A stretch of 64,000 bases of DNA from Candidatus Bathyarchaeota archaeon (GCA_026394265.1 JAPKYO010000024.1:16971-80970), one strand, 5' to 3'; shown: positions 1 to 8,322, counted from the stretch's first letter. The notes: generated by a model from the sequence alone, not told the origin. Numbers and translations: made by a program.

Positions 1-2
1 TG

Positions 3-1454
3 AAGTTCGATGACGCGTGGGACGTGGCACGGTACATGGTGGACACGTGGGATCACCTCGACGGCATGACGCACGCCTTCCACGACGCCCTATTCGGCAG
101 CACACTACCCACACACGTCCTCGACGCCGCCTCCGCAAACATCACCGCCCTCCGAAGCAACACCTGCTTCTGGCTCGAAGACGGCACATTCCTAGCATAC
201 GAGGGCTGCTTCGACGACGCCGGCTGCTGCAGCGGCAGCTGCACACACGTCTGGAACTACGAACAGACACTCGCCTACCTCTTCCCCACCCTTGAACGGA
301 GCATGCGGGAGACCGAGTTCCGCAGCGAGACCCACCCCGACGGGGAGATGAACTTCCGCGTCAGGAACGCCTTCCCCGGCACGATCAACGTCGACACCGC
401 CGACCCTGCAAGCGACGGCCAACTCGGCAGCATAACGCGCGTCTACCGCGAGTGGAAGCTCAGCGGGGACACGGCGTGGATGGCGGGGCTCTGGCCGCAG
501 GTCAAGCTCAGCATGGAGTACAGCATCGGGACGTGGGACCCCGACGAGGACGGCGTCACCGACGGGCGCCAGCACAACACATACGACATACAGTTCTACG
601 GCCCCAACCCCCTCACGGGCATCATCTACCTCGCCGCCCTCAGGGCAGCCACGAGGATGGCGGAGGCCGCGGGCGACTACGACGCCGCCGACCGCTACAG
701 CCGACTGCTCGCCAAGGGTGGCAGGAAGCTCGACAAGACACTATGGAACGGCGAGTACTACGAGCAGCGCCTCCCCGACGTCGACGCCCACAAGTACCAG
801 CACGGCGCCGGCTGCTTGGCTGATCAACTCCTCGGGCAGCTCAACGCCCACCACGCCGGCCTAGGCTACCTCCTCCCCCCACGGAGGGTCAAGAAGGCCA
901 TCGGCGCCGTCTACCACCACAACCTCCTCACCGACTTCACCCACCACGACAACTGCCAGCGCACATACGCCCTAAACGACGAGGCCGGCCTCCTCCTCTG
1001 CACCTGGCCCAACGGCGGAAGGCCCCGGATACCCTTTCCCTACAGCCACGAGGTCTGGACTGGGATCGAGTACCAGGTCGCCGCCCACCTCATCTGGGAG
1101 GGCCTCCTTGACGAAGGCTTAGCCGTAGTCAAGGCGGTGAGGGACCGCCACGACGGGGTCCGCCGCAGCCCGTGGGACGAGTTCGAGTGCGGCCACCACT
1201 ACGCCCGCAGCATGTCGAGCTGGGGCCTCATCCTCGCCCTCTCCGGCTTCCGCTGCGACATGGCGGAGAAACGCATCAGCTTCAGCCCCCGCATCAACGG
1301 GGACGACTTCAAGACGTTCTGGAGCACCGGCACCGCGTGGGGCACATACACCCAGCACAAGACCGCCGACGGCAAGACGAAGCACAGCGTCGAGGTCATC
1401 CACGGCGCCCTCCGGGGCGTCAAGGTGAACGGGGAACCCCACCAATCACCGTAG
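3..1454 (+). CDS. GH116 family glycoside hydrolase, C-terminal part (5' end outside window)
   Basis: The frame is open from the first bases, so the gene begins upstream; the GTG at 24 is only an internal valine. The 480-odd residues match the catalytic (alpha/alpha)6 barrel of the GBA2-like GH116 family, formerly DUF608. Visible signatures are a cysteine-rich stretch followed by THVWNYEQTLAYLFP near 210-290, typical of prokaryotic GH116 proteins, and NTYDIQFYG near 580, which carries the likely acid/base Asp (equivalent to the QTYD/NTYD region of GBA2). The Glu in YEGCFDDAG is a candidate nucleophile. Family members are beta-glucosidases or glucosylceramidases acting on beta-glucosides or xylosides; the substrate here is unknown. 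The gene converges on the methyltransferase gene and the two stop ends overlap by 9 bp. Confidence 0.85.
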   Translation, partial: KFDDAWDVARYMVDTWDHLDGMTHAFHDALFGSTLPTHVLDAASANITALRSNTCFWLEDGTFLAYEGCFDDAGCCSGSCTHVWNYEQTLAYLFPTLERSMRETEFRSETHPDGEMNFRVRNAFPGTINVDTADPASDGQLGSITRVYREWKLSGDTAWMAGLWPQVKLSMEYSIGTWDPDEDGVTDGRQHNTYDIQFYGPNPLTGIIYLAALRAATRMAEAAGDYDAADRYSRLLAKGGRKLDKTLWNGEYYEQRLPDVDAHKYQHGAGCLADQLLGQLNAHHAGLGYLLPPRRVKKAIGAVYHHNLLTDFTHHDNCQRTYALNDEAGLLLCTWPNGGRPRIPFPYSHEVWTGIEYQVAAHLIWEGLLDEGLAVVKAVRDRHDGVRRSPWDEFECGHHYARSMSSWGLILALSGFRCDMAEKRISFSPRINGDDFKTFWSTGTAWGTYTQHKTADGKTKHSVEVIHGALRGVKVNGEPHQSP

Positions 1455-2789
1455 ACCCGGGGCATCCGCCAGCAGCCTGGCGATGAAGAAGCCCTCGCAC
1501 CCATGCGTCTTCGGGTAGAGCCTCTGGGCCTCAACGAGCCCGCGCAGCCCGGGCGCCCCCAGTCTCGGCGCAGCCTCTACAAGCCTGAACCCGGGGTGCC
1601 CCCCGAGGAAGCCCCCCACGACACCCTCGTTCTCCTCCACCGAGACGCTGCAGGTGCTGTATACGAGCGCCCCACCCGGCCTCACGTGCGCCGCCGCGTT
1701 GTCGATGAGCCTCCCCTGTAGGGCCGCGTACTCGTCGATGGAGGCGCGCGTCACCCTCCACTTCGTAGACGGGATATTGTTGAATGTGCCCGTCCCCGAG
1801 CACGGTGGGTCAAGCAGGACCAGTTCGGCGCTCACATCCGGGAGCCCGTCTGCCCTCGAAGCGTCCCCGAGCACCGGCTCCGCGATGGTCACGCCCATCC
1901 TCTCCATCAGCCGCCCCCATGACGCGAGCCTCCCCTCGTTGACGTCCACCGATATGATCCTCCCCCGGTTGCCCATGAGCTGGGCGAGGTGGCTCGTCTT
2001 AACCCCCGGAGCGGCGCAGACGTCCAGAACGACGTCCCCGGGCCCCGGCGCCGCGACCTCCCCCACGAGCATGCTCGCCTTGTCCTGCAGGATGAAGCCT
2101 CCCTCCCGGTAGGGCGCGGCGTCGGTCAACCCCGCCGAGCTTCCGAGAACCCGGTGGGCGTGGCGAATCCCGGGCACGGCCTCGAATCGGAAGCCCATGG
2201 CCTCCAACCCGGGGATCGGTGACTCGCCCCCCCGGAGGGTGTTGACCCGAACATACTTCGGCGTCTCAACAGGCGACATCAGGTCGACCGCTATCTCTCC
2301 CTCAAACGTGGTGCGGATATACTCAACATACCATGTGGGTAAGAAGTTCTCATAGGCCAAAGCCTCCACGCTGCTCAGACTCCCCCACGGGATCCTCTGG
2401 AGTGGAATGAGATCGACCGCCTCCTCCACCGCCTTGAACGCCCTCCTCCCGAGAACCCCCCTGACGTACTCGGCGAAGCCATGAACCTCGGCGCCCGAGC
2501 CGCCGCCGTAGTGCACCATGTAGGCGTAGAGCCTGAGGAAGCTCCTCAAACCCACGTCCAGGCTCTCGACGTCGCCAGGCGCGAGGGACTGGTTGATGAG
2601 GTAGTCGAGGGCGTTCCTCCTCATCGACACCGCGTAGACGAGTTCACCCGCCTCCCCGGCCACCCCCCTGTCTTTGACCCCGAGCTGCTTCAGCGTCTTC
2701 CTCAGGGCGGCGTCCTCGTTCATGTCGTGAAGCTCAGACCAACTCAGGGCCTCCAGGGCAACGGTCCGGGCCAAACTCAAGAAAATCAA
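1446..2789 (-). CDS. RsmB/NOP2/Sun-family m5C RNA methyltransferase
   Basis: This is a SAM-dependent methyltransferase that makes 5-methylcytosine in rRNA or tRNA. A NusB-like helical domain comes first (about the first 130 residues), followed by the Rossmann methyltransferase domain. Seen from the chosen start: motif I DVCAAPGVKTSH near 256, motif IV LLDPPCSGTGTF near 326 with Cys330, and motif VI YSTCSVSVEEN near 378 with Cys380. Two cysteines are the hallmark of this family: TC is nucleophile and PC helps release. The reading frame is open up to an ATG at 2906, but the residues before about 40 do not look like the family. A TATA-like box at 2811-2816 sits about 24 bp upstream of an in-frame TTG at 2789, so a leaderless TTG start there (or TTG at 2780) is preferred. 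Confidence 0.88.
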   Translation of the reverse strand: MIFLSLARTVALEALSWSELHDMNEDAALRKTLKQLGVKDRGVAGEAGELVYAVSMRRNALDYLINQSLAPGDVESLDVGLRSFLRLYAYMVHYGGGSGAEVHGFAEYVRGVLGRRAFKAVEEAVDLIPLQRIPWGSLSSVEALAYENFLPTWYVEYIRTTFEGEIAVDLMSPVETPKYVRVNTLRGGESPIPGLEAMGFRFEAVPGIRHAHRVLGSSAGLTDAAPYREGGFILQDKASMLVGEVAAPGPGDVVLDVCAAPGVKTSHLAQLMGNRGRIISVDVNEGRLASWGRLMERMGVTIAEPVLGDASRADGLPDVSAELVLLDPPCSGTGTFNNIPSTKWRVTRASIDEYAALQGRLIDNAAAHVRPGGALVYSTCSVSVEENEGVVGGFLGGHPGFRLVEAAPRLGAPGLRGLVEAQRLYPKTHGCEGFFIARLLADAPGLR

Positions 2790-2810
2790 TACTCTACCTC
2801 GCACCGAGAC

Positions 2811-2816
2811 ATATAA
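2811..2816 (-). promoter_or_regulatory. TATA-like box for the RNA methyltransferase gene
   Basis: TTATAT on the minus strand, centred about 24 bp upstream of the in-frame TTG at 2789. This spacing fits archaeal leaderless transcription and decides the start choice. It is an inference from spacing only. Confidence 0.45.
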
Positions 2817-2916
2817 CCTGCTGCACAAGTAAACCGAACCGAACGCCATCGGGCAGATGGCGATCAAACGCACCCGCTTGAGATGGTTAAAGTGAAGGGA
2901 TTCCAACCCCTAACAC

Positions 2917-3174
2917 ATGCCAGAATGCGGTATCTGCGGGGAAAATGCCGAGAAGCTATACCGGTGCACAAGTTGCGGCGTAAAGTTCTGCGAAAACGAC
3001 GGCTCACCCGAGGAGAAGAAGTGCATCAACTGCTCGGAGAAGGCCAAGGAAACCCTTGAGGCCGAGCACGAGGAGGAACGCGATAAAGCACACGAAGGGG
3101 AAGAAACAGAAAAAGAAGAGGAAGAGGCCGAAGAAGAAGAGGACAGGGCCGAAAACCCAGACGATTACAGGTAA
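2917..3174 (+). CDS. Small zinc-ribbon protein with acidic tail
   Basis: An 85-residue protein divergently transcribed from the RNA methyltransferase gene. The first 50 residues hold eight cysteines in CGIC, CTSC, FC and CINC arrangements, including a C-x2-C and B-box-like spacing, so one or two structural zinc sites are likely. The rest is a highly charged Glu/Lys helix ending in a run of acidic residues. No enzyme motif is visible. Similar small zinc-finger proteins with acidic tails are common in archaea and usually act as adaptors for RNA, ribosome or transcription complexes, but no specific role can be assigned here. ATG start. Confidence 0.7.
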   Translation: MPECGICGENAEKLYRCTSCGVKFCENDGSPEEKKCINCSEKAKETLEAEHEEERDKAHEGEETEKEEEEAEEEEDRAENPDDYR

Positions 3175-3364
3175 TTAACCCGGTGTCGCGCCAAGCACCC
3201 CGCGGGGTCGGCAGGGCGTGAAACCCGTCGTCGAATCCACGGCCCGCATCTGCCCGGGACACATGTTCCCTGGTGCCGAGGTCACCCGTGTCAGCTGCTA
3301 GGGGAGGTTTACCCGCCTCGGCTGAGCGCTGGTAAACACTTTAATCCGGGTTTCCCCCTCGGAT

Positions 3365-4021
3365 GTGAGACCACCATTGTCCTGGGACGCTGAGTACTCC
3401 AAGAACAGGCAGATCTGGGGCGAGAGGCCGAGCGAGCTGGCCCTCGAGGCGGCGAAGCGCCTCGTCCACAGCAAGGGCAGGCCACTCAGGGTCCTCGACG
3501 TCGGCTGCGGCTACGGCAGGGACACCATCTACGTCGCCAAGAGCCTCGGCTTCAGGGTACTCGGCATCGACGTCTCGGAGAAGGCGGTGGAGTTGGCGCG
3601 GGAGAACTCCGTAAACGCCCTTGCGGGGGAGGCGGAGTTCAAGGTCACCGACTTCCGCGATCTGCGCGGGTTCTTCGACGTCGTCCTCGCCTCGAACCTC
3701 TATCACCTGCTCCCACCCGAGGGCAGGCGCGACCTCGCCGCACACGCCGCGAGGCTACTCGCCCCCGAGGGCAAGCTCTTCCTGAACGCCATCTCCGTCC
3801 ACGACGGGGAGCACTACGGCGTGGGCACCCCCGTCCCCGGGGAGGAGAACACGTGGGTTGACGGCAAATACATCCACCTCTCGACCGAGGATGAGCTACG
3901 CGGCGCATTCCCCGCCCTGAAGATCAGGGAGCTATACGAACATGAGTACGAGGAGCCACACCCTGGCGCAAGGACACACAACCACATCGCTTGGATACTG
4001 GTCGCCGAGAAACTGGGGTAA
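3365..4021 (+). CDS. Class I SAM-dependent methyltransferase
   Basis: 218 residues. Motif I VLDVGCGYGRDT near residue 42 and the acidic strand-2 end GIDVSEKAVELA near 65 define the SAM-binding Rossmann fold; LASNLYHLL near 108 is the motif IV region. The profile resembles TehB-like/UbiE-like small-molecule methyltransferases. The substrate is unknown. GTG start at 3365 is about 27 bp after a TTTAAT box near 3337, which fits a leaderless message; a TTG at 3380 is an alternative. The gene stands alone between the zinc-ribbon gene and VapBC. Confidence 0.8.
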   Translation: MRPPLSWDAEYSKNRQIWGERPSELALEAAKRLVHSKGRPLRVLDVGCGYGRDTIYVAKSLGFRVLGIDVSEKAVELARENSVNALAGEAEFKVTDFRDLRGFFDVVLASNLYHLLPPEGRRDLAAHAARLLAPEGKLFLNAISVHDGEHYGVGTPVPGEENTWVDGKYIHLSTEDELRGAFPALKIRELYEHEYEEPHPGARTHNHIAWILVAEKLG

Positions 4022-4063
4022 ACGAGTTATAAATCCCCGGGAAAAGAATACACTTATTATACT

Positions 4064-4082
4064 TTGTATACAATGTATACAA
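4064..4082. promoter_or_regulatory. Perfect 19-bp palindromic operator of vapBC
   Basis: TTGTATACA-A-TGTATACAA is a perfect inverted repeat (9-bp arms, 1-nt spacer). It lies exactly between the TATA-like box TTATTATA at 4054-4061 and the ATG at 4085. Type II antitoxins normally bind such sites and repress their own operon, so this is the likely VapB or VapBC operator. Confidence 0.75.
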
Positions 4083-4084
4083 GA

Positions 4085-4321
4085 ATGGATAAGACGATCA
4101 GGGTAGACGAGGAGACCTACAGCAGGCTGGTCGAGCAAGCCGGGAGACTACAGACATTATACAGAAGGTCCATCTCCCTGGACGAGGCCGTCAAGTACCT
4201 CCTAGAAGGCCACGCGTCTCGGGAAAGCGTGGTAGACCTGGCAGGGTCATGGGATGTAACCGACGATGAACTCAGCGAGATAAGGCGCGGGCTCGAGGAG
4301 GGCTGGGAGAAGTGGCGCTGA
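4085..4321 (+). CDS. vapB: VapB-type antitoxin
   Basis: 78 residues from the ATG at 4085; the frame also opens from a TTG at 4064, but that start lies inside the operator and too close to the TATA box at 4054-4061. The N-terminal MDKTIRVDEETYSRL is a short strand followed by helices, as in DUF217/ribbon-helix-helix archaeal antitoxins. The C-terminal part is acidic and helical and would wrap the toxin. The stop overlaps the start of the PIN toxin gene by 10 bp, the standard translationally coupled layout. Its role is to neutralise the RNase toxin and to autorepress through the 19-bp palindrome. Confidence 0.82.
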   Translation: MDKTIRVDEETYSRLVEQAGRLQTLYRRSISLDEAVKYLLEGHASRESVVDLAGSWDVTDDELSEIRRGLEEGWEKWR

Positions 4322-4716
4322 GACCCGTCTGCGTGGACAGCGATGTTCTCATCGACCACCTCCGGGGGGACTCTGAGGCGACGCACCTGCTCGAGTCGCT
4401 CGAAGCCGGGCACCTACTATCCACGACGGCCATAAACGCCTTCGAGCTCTACTACGGGGCATACAAAACTAGGCGGAAAGAGGAGAACACCGAGGCCGTG
4501 GGGCGCCTCCTCGGTCGACTCATCCTGCTGGACGTTGGCGTGAGGGTCGCTGAGAAGGCGGGTGAGGTGGCGGCGCAGCTCGAGGCGGAGGGCGTCTCCC
4601 CCGGATTCAGGGATATACTCATCGGGGCGACGGCTGTGACGAATGGCTGTGAGCTACTGACCAGAAACCCCCGGCACTTCGAGAGAATCCCCGGTTTGAA
4701 GCTGGTTAAGATATGA
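4312..4716 (+). CDS. vapC: VapC-type PIN-domain RNase toxin
   Basis: 134 residues, one PIN domain. The metal-binding acids are visible: Asp9 (with Asp11) in CVDSDVLIDHL, Glu45 in INAFELYYG, and Asp101 in FRDILIGATA, followed by the C-terminal strand region LLTRNPRHFERIPGL. Such toxins cut specific tRNAs or rRNA when the antitoxin is lost. GTG start inside the end of vapB. The gene ends only 13 bp before the tRNA-Gly 3'-end scar at 4730, so the pair marks the old chromosomal flank of the integration site. Confidence 0.88.
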   Translation: MALRPVCVDSDVLIDHLRGDSEATHLLESLEAGHLLSTTAINAFELYYGAYKTRRKEENTEAVGRLLGRLILLDVGVRVAEKAGEVAAQLEAEGVSPGFRDILIGATAVTNGCELLTRNPRHFERIPGLKLVKI

Positions 4717-4729
4717 TAGGTTAAGTGGT

Positions 4730-4755
4730 TTGGTGCGGTCGCCGGGATTCGGACC
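4730..4755 (-). repeat. Truncated tRNA-Gly 3' end (26 bp), older attachment-site scar
   Basis: A 26-bp stretch identical to the 3' end (T-arm, acceptor strand and CCA) of the tRNA-Gly gene at 16413-16485 and to the left att copy at 5671. Homology stops after GGACC on the plus strand. A third copy on the side away from the intact tRNA suggests an earlier integration event at the same tRNA, or the original 3' end displaced by a previous element. Confidence 0.7.
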
Positions 4756-5670
4756 ACGATTTGTTGCTTTCTTTCAATTGAATGTTTACTCGACTATTGA
4801 ATTGCTGCTTATCTGTTGATTAACGCGCGTTTTTAAGTCAATAACTGTCTTAAGTTGACTGAGCATTCAACAATTCATGAAGAAACTTGTGCTCGATATC
4901 GAGACCGAAAACACAGGGGCCGACATCATGGCGGATAATAAGAGAATCATATCGGTTCAGCTTGGTAACTCGGCTAAGCAGGAACTATATTTCGCTGATT
5001 CAAAGGATACAAGCCGATCCCTATCCACGGTTAAATCTAGAATTTCCTCCCTTCTCTCCGAAGGGATAGTCTTCGCTGGCTACAATGTGAAGGGGTTCGA
5101 CGTTCCCATGCTCAAAGAATTTCTCGACATCGACATCCCGAATGAAAACTTGTTGGAACTGTATGAGACAGAAAAGGTGGCTACGTTATGTCGACTTAAG
5201 AATAGACGTACTCTGCGATTAGAGGAAGTATGTAAGGGGTTCGATATAGATACAAGCCACAAGGATGAGATGAACCACGAAGCTGAGAAGTATAAAATGA
5301 GGCCGGACATTGTAAAAAAGGCTCAAACTGCGGCGAAAGAGATAGTGGACCGCAAGGGTTGGAGCTTCGACTTTTCGTACAATTATACCCTGGACAAGTT
5401 GGCTGGCGGTAACGCGATCTACGATTCATACTTAAAGTTCGTTGAGCGTGATGGTTCTCCTGATACGTTATTCCATAGGTACGCAGTTGGAGATATCATC
5501 AGTGAATACCGACTTTTGCAGGCAGTCACTTCCTGAGAGTCCTACAACTTCGATGTTTCTTAAACGGAGGGCGTTAATTCAGTAGTAAATTCGATGGTCG
5601 AGGATCATTATATAGAACCGGTTAAAATGACATCCCGATCGAAATACTGGACAGGGAATTGAGTGAAGGA
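4756..5670. mobile_element. Probable remnant of an older element at the same tRNA site
   Basis: 915 bp bounded by the 26-bp tRNA scar (4730-4755) and the left att copy of the resident element (5671). It is visibly AT-richer than the host and holds one intact gene, a DEDDy exonuclease-like protein. No integrase remnant continues from the 26-bp scar: its reading frame stops after about 16 codons. Inference: tandem insertions at tRNA-Gly, with most of the first element lost. Confidence 0.45.
4877..5536 (+). CDS. DEDDy-type 3'-5' exonuclease-like protein
   Basis: 219 residues with RNase H-like exonuclease motifs: Exo I LDIET (Asp7, Glu9), Exo II AGYNVKGFDVPML (Asn70, Asp75) and Exo III HRYAVGDIISEY (Tyr202, Asp206). 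Spacing and the Tyr in Exo III place it with DEDDy proofreading-type nucleases related to the exonuclease domain of B-family polymerases, but with no polymerase domain. A nuclease acting on element or host DNA is plausible; the substrate is not known. Codon use is AT-richer than the host genes, and the gene lies between two tRNA-derived scars, so it probably came with a mobile element. ATG start; preceding sequence is AT-rich. Confidence 0.72.
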   Translation: MKKLVLDIETENTGADIMADNKRIISVQLGNSAKQELYFADSKDTSRSLSTVKSRISSLLSEGIVFAGYNVKGFDVPMLKEFLDIDIPNENLLELYETEKVATLCRLKNRRTLRLEEVCKGFDIDTSHKDEMNHEAEKYKMRPDIVKKAQTAAKEIVDRKGWSFDFSYNYTLDKLAGGNAIYDSYLKFVERDGSPDTLFHRYAVGDIISEYRLLQAVTS

Positions 5671-5719
5671 GTTGGTGCGGTCGCCGGGATTCGGACCCGG
5701 GTTTCCTGCGTGGCAGGCA
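5671..5719 (-). repeat. attL: 49-bp copy of the tRNA-Gly 3' half
   Basis: Identical over 49 bp to 16408-16456. It covers anticodon loop, variable loop, T-arm, acceptor strand and CCA of tRNA-Gly. Beyond it (5720-5748) the sequence no longer matches the tRNA, although it can still pair weakly with the acceptor strand. It is also coding sequence for intC, in the same frame as the copy inside intN. Confidence 0.9.
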
Positions 5720-6560
5720 AGGCGCGAGCCCGCGCCTACACGACCAAATCCATCTAAATTTAAACCAATTACCTGACTTTAAGGCATTTTTAGAGGTCGA
5801 GCACCATCTGGCCAAGAAGACTGTCTACGCGCACCAATCCTACATCAAGAGACTCATAGAACACAATGCCTCCCACGAGGTTGGGCGTGAAGAAGTTCGA
5901 GACTTTATGAGAGAATATTTAGATGCAAGCATCTCAGGCTACTGCAATGCGTTAAAGGCTGTACGAATCTTCTTCAGGGACTACCTCGGTCGAGGAGACC
6001 TAGTTGAGGGATTCAAGTTCCCTTCCACACCCTTCAAGCCAAGGACCATACCTGAGAGGAAAGCACTAACCGAGTTCTACGAGGAGATTCCAAGCATCGA
6101 AGGTAGGTTATACTTCATGCTCTATGCATCCTCTGGGCTCAGGAGAAGGGAGGCATTAGGGCTTCACCCCAAAGATGTTGACATGGGGATGCGGATGGTG
6201 ACTCCCAATAAGGGTGTGTCTGGTACGAAAAACACATGGGTGAGCTTCTACGGCTCTGAGCTTGAAGAATTGCTTCGTGAGTACAAGCCAAGGATAGGTG
6301 AACGATGGATACCCATCAAGACAGATAATTTCATGGAAGCATGGAGTGTTCCTTTGATGAAGACGGGATTAAAAATCACTCCTCAGGTTCTGCGTGATTG
6401 GTTCTGCGTAGCTATGGGTGAGGCGGGGGTCCCTGATAGGTATGTTGACGCCTTCTGCGGCAGGTTACCAAGGTCAATACTTGCTAGACACTATACTGAT
6501 TACTCACCACAAAGACTGAAGAAAATCTATGAACAAGCCAACATCAAAGTATTTTCTTAG
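5673..6560 (+). CDS. intC: catalytic part of split SSV-type tyrosine integrase
   Basis: The annotated-style ATG is at 5907, but the frame is open leftwards through the att repeat, and 5775-5906 clearly encodes the core-binding domain (FKAFLEVEHHLAKK, then YIKRLIEHN). In the circular element this frame joins intN at 16242 to give 351 residues. Catalytic residues in the 217-residue part from 5907: Arg79 in SSGLRRREALGL, Lys102 or Lys108, Arg163 in LRDWF (replacing HxLR), and Tyr196 in ARHYTDYS, with His195 before it. This pattern is that of archaeal SSV-type integrases. While integrated, no good start codon precedes 5907, so the product is probably inactive or truncated. Confidence 0.88.
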   Translation, partial: WCGRRDSDPGFLRGRQGASPRLHDQIHLNLNQLPDFKAFLEVEHHLAKKTVYAHQSYIKRLIEHNASHEVGREEVRDFMREYLDASISGYCNALKAVRIFFRDYLGRGDLVEGFKFPSTPFKPRTIPERKALTEFYEEIPSIEGRLYFMLYASSGLRRREALGLHPKDVDMGMRMVTPNKGVSGTKNTWVSFYGSELEELLREYKPRIGERWIPIKTDNFMEAWSVPLMKTGLKITPQVLRDWFCVAMGEAGVPDRYVDAFCGRLPRSILARHYTDYSPQRLKKIYEQANIKVFS

Positions 6561-6655
6561 CTTGACAATCGACGAGTTCCCTTCACTCCTAGAATCTGGT
6601 TTCGAGTACGTCTCGCACTTCGAGAGCAGGAAGGTATTACGCAAAAGGAAGTGAG
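6530..6655 (+). CDS. Small ORF overlapping the end of intC, with a second copy at 13186
   Basis: ATG at 6530 gives 41 residues and overlaps the last 31 bp of intC in another frame. Its C-terminal half, LTIDEF...GFEYVS...RKVLRKRK, closely resembles a reading frame on the minus strand at 13186-13275. Conservation at protein level between two distant copies in the same element suggests a real small peptide or domain. It is strongly basic at the end. Function unknown; it could be a DNA-binding peptide or a degraded domain. Confidence 0.4.
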
Positions 6656-6948
6656 TTTCCGAGGCCTTGAAAACAATTCTTCACTCCAATACATATTCGA
6701 GAGGTCAACCATGTCAACCTTATTTTCTTATTTATTTGTTAAAAATGAGAGAGAATAAGATAGAGAATATAGAATTTATCCTTGACGGGACTGACCATTA
6801 AACTCGGGTTATGACACAACTAAAAATATTAGGGGATTAGTACAGGACCCTCTGCGAAATTGTTGAATTTTTGATGTGTTATTTTTCTTTAAAAAACTAA
6901 ATAATATATATGCTCAGTGTTAAATAAAGGAATACCTTATATTTTATT
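6656..6948. other. AT-rich intergenic region after the integrase
   Basis: About 290 bp without a convincing gene. It contains several TATA-like runs (for example 6899-6912 and 6936-6945), which probably include the promoter of the 213-aa membrane protein gene. No clear repeat or hairpin was seen. Confidence 0.4.
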
Positions 6949-6975
6949 ATGCAGTTTCCACAGGCCGCGCGCATC

Positions 6976-7590
6976 ATGATTAAGAGTATTCACAACTCTA
7001 TTGGAAACCAAACTAATACTTCCATTAGTGAGCCTAAGAAATCTAAAAAATGGTTGATAATTATACTACTAATTATAGTAGCCGCAGTCCTATCGGTCTC
7101 CGCTTACATTTTAATGAATCAAGCCCCTAAAAGCTGGAGCCCAAAAGTAGGAGATTTTGTAGTCTATTCAACAGCAATCAGTGGGATTAATGGAACTTGG
7201 CGTATACAAGTCGAGTCAATATCTACAAAAGATATTACATTAAAAATGACTCAAAGAAGTCTCTTTGGCGAGAATATCACAACAACTGTGGTACCATTGA
7301 ATAGTACCTTGGGAATTGAAATAAGTTCAATGACGCAGTGGCCTAAAATGACATTGGTTAAAAAGGTAACAGAATCGGTTTCAACAAAATGGGGCTCAAA
7401 AACTGCTGAGCATTCCACATACACTGTAAATCAGTCTGGAACCACAATGACGATGGATTTCTGGATAGTCAACCGGGTAATGGTAAAATGGACTAATCAT
7501 ATTATGGGTGATATGGGCATTCTTGGCATATTGGATATAACTCTTACAGCAAACTTGACCGATACAAACGTCTCTTCTATAATAGGCTAA
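6976..7590 (+). CDS. Membrane-anchored extracellular protein of the element
   Basis: 204 residues from the ATG at 6976 (213 from ATG at 6949). The 6976 start is preferred because the TATA-like run at 6936-6945 is only about 10 bp before 6949. A basic stretch (SEPKKSKKW) precedes one hydrophobic segment of about 23 residues (LIIILLIIVAAVLSVSAYIL), and the remainder is a Thr/Ser-rich, probably beta-stranded ectodomain of about 150 residues with N-glycosylation-type sites (NTS, NGT, NIT, NST). N-in/C-out topology follows the positive-inside rule. No family is recognised. Start overlaps the palindrome ATCATGAT and follows a GCGCGC island. Confidence 0.65.
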   Translation: MIKSIHNSIGNQTNTSISEPKKSKKWLIIILLIIVAAVLSVSAYILMNQAPKSWSPKVGDFVVYSTAISGINGTWRIQVESISTKDITLKMTQRSLFGENITTTVVPLNSTLGIEISSMTQWPKMTLVKKVTESVSTKWGSKTAEHSTYTVNQSGTTMTMDFWIVNRVMVKWTNHIMGDMGILGILDITLTANLTDTNVSSIIG

Positions 7591-7687
7591 TTTGTGTACG
7601 CGCGCATATTGATAATAATCGCATAGATAAGATAGTAATTATTAACATAAGGTCAAAAAACAAAAATCCTTTAACAAAAGTTGGATG

Positions 7688-8278
7688 CTATGCTTCACAT
7701 ATCCAAACATAGACTTCGGTCACGTAGCCGACAAGTCGTAATTCGAGAGTATAGGTACCCGGTGCCAACATTAAGCATTCGGTTCCGGCTGAAACGCTAG
7801 TCCAAGCCCATTGTGCTTGTGGATTCATCGGTAAGTTAGTAGTGGAATAAATTCCAGAGTGAATTTTTATTAAACCCCCGGAAGTTGTTGTATCGGCTTT
7901 ACTATACCAAAACAATTTACAGATGCCACCATTAGTACTGAAAGTGTAAACCTCAACTTTCGGGTTGAGATAACCAGAATAAGTTGGATTAATTACTAAT
8001 CTATCTGCCCATTTAGCAAAATCCAAGCTTGTGCCCGTTGGTCCTCTTGGGCCAGTCAACCCTTGAGGTCCAGTATATCCCATTATCCCTTGAGGACCTT
8101 GTGGACCAGTGAGACCTTGAACTCCTTGAAGTCCTTGTACCCCCTGTATTCCCTGTGGACCTCTGTAAGTCTCCTTCAGAGGCCCCGTAATTAAGACATA
8201 AGTGCCTGCAATAGCTAAAATAGTAGCAACAATAGTAATTACAACGATTTTCACAATTTGTTCGATTTGATTACTCAA
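7688..8278 (-). CDS. Membrane-anchored collagen-like protein
   Basis: 196 residues: short cytoplasmic N-terminus, one membrane helix (about 10-32), then 15 uninterrupted Gly-X-Y triplets (about 40-84, such as [12 protein letters not shown]), then a C-terminal globular domain of about 110 residues. The Gly-X-Y block should form a trimeric collagen-like stalk, and the tail probably serves as trimeric head. Collagen-like stalks are known in phage and viral fibres and bacterial adhesins; they are rare in archaea. The head contains [12 protein letters not shown], echoing LAPGNYYLEV in the next protein upstream (8323-9024). Likely a cell- or particle-surface spike; the ligand is unknown. ATG start. 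Confidence 0.78.
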   Translation of the reverse strand: MSNQIEQIVKIVVITIVATILAIAGTYVLITGPLKETYRGPQGIQGVQGLQGVQGLTGPQGPQGIMGYTGPQGLTGPRGPTGTSLDFAKWADRLVINPTYSGYLNPKVEVYTFSTNGGICKLFWYSKADTTTSGGLIKIHSGIYSTTNLPMNPQAQWAWTSVSAGTECLMLAPGTYTLELRLVGYVTEVYVWICEA

Positions 8279-8322
8279 TTTTTATCGTCTCCAATTTTAT
8301 TGAATAATATATAAGAATGTAA

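Noticed and set aside
5671..5748. A second functional tRNA-Gly gene on the minus strand
   Set aside because: The 3' half is identical to tRNA-Gly, but the D-arm and the first two acceptor pairs do not fit; it is the att copy, at most a degenerate tRNA.
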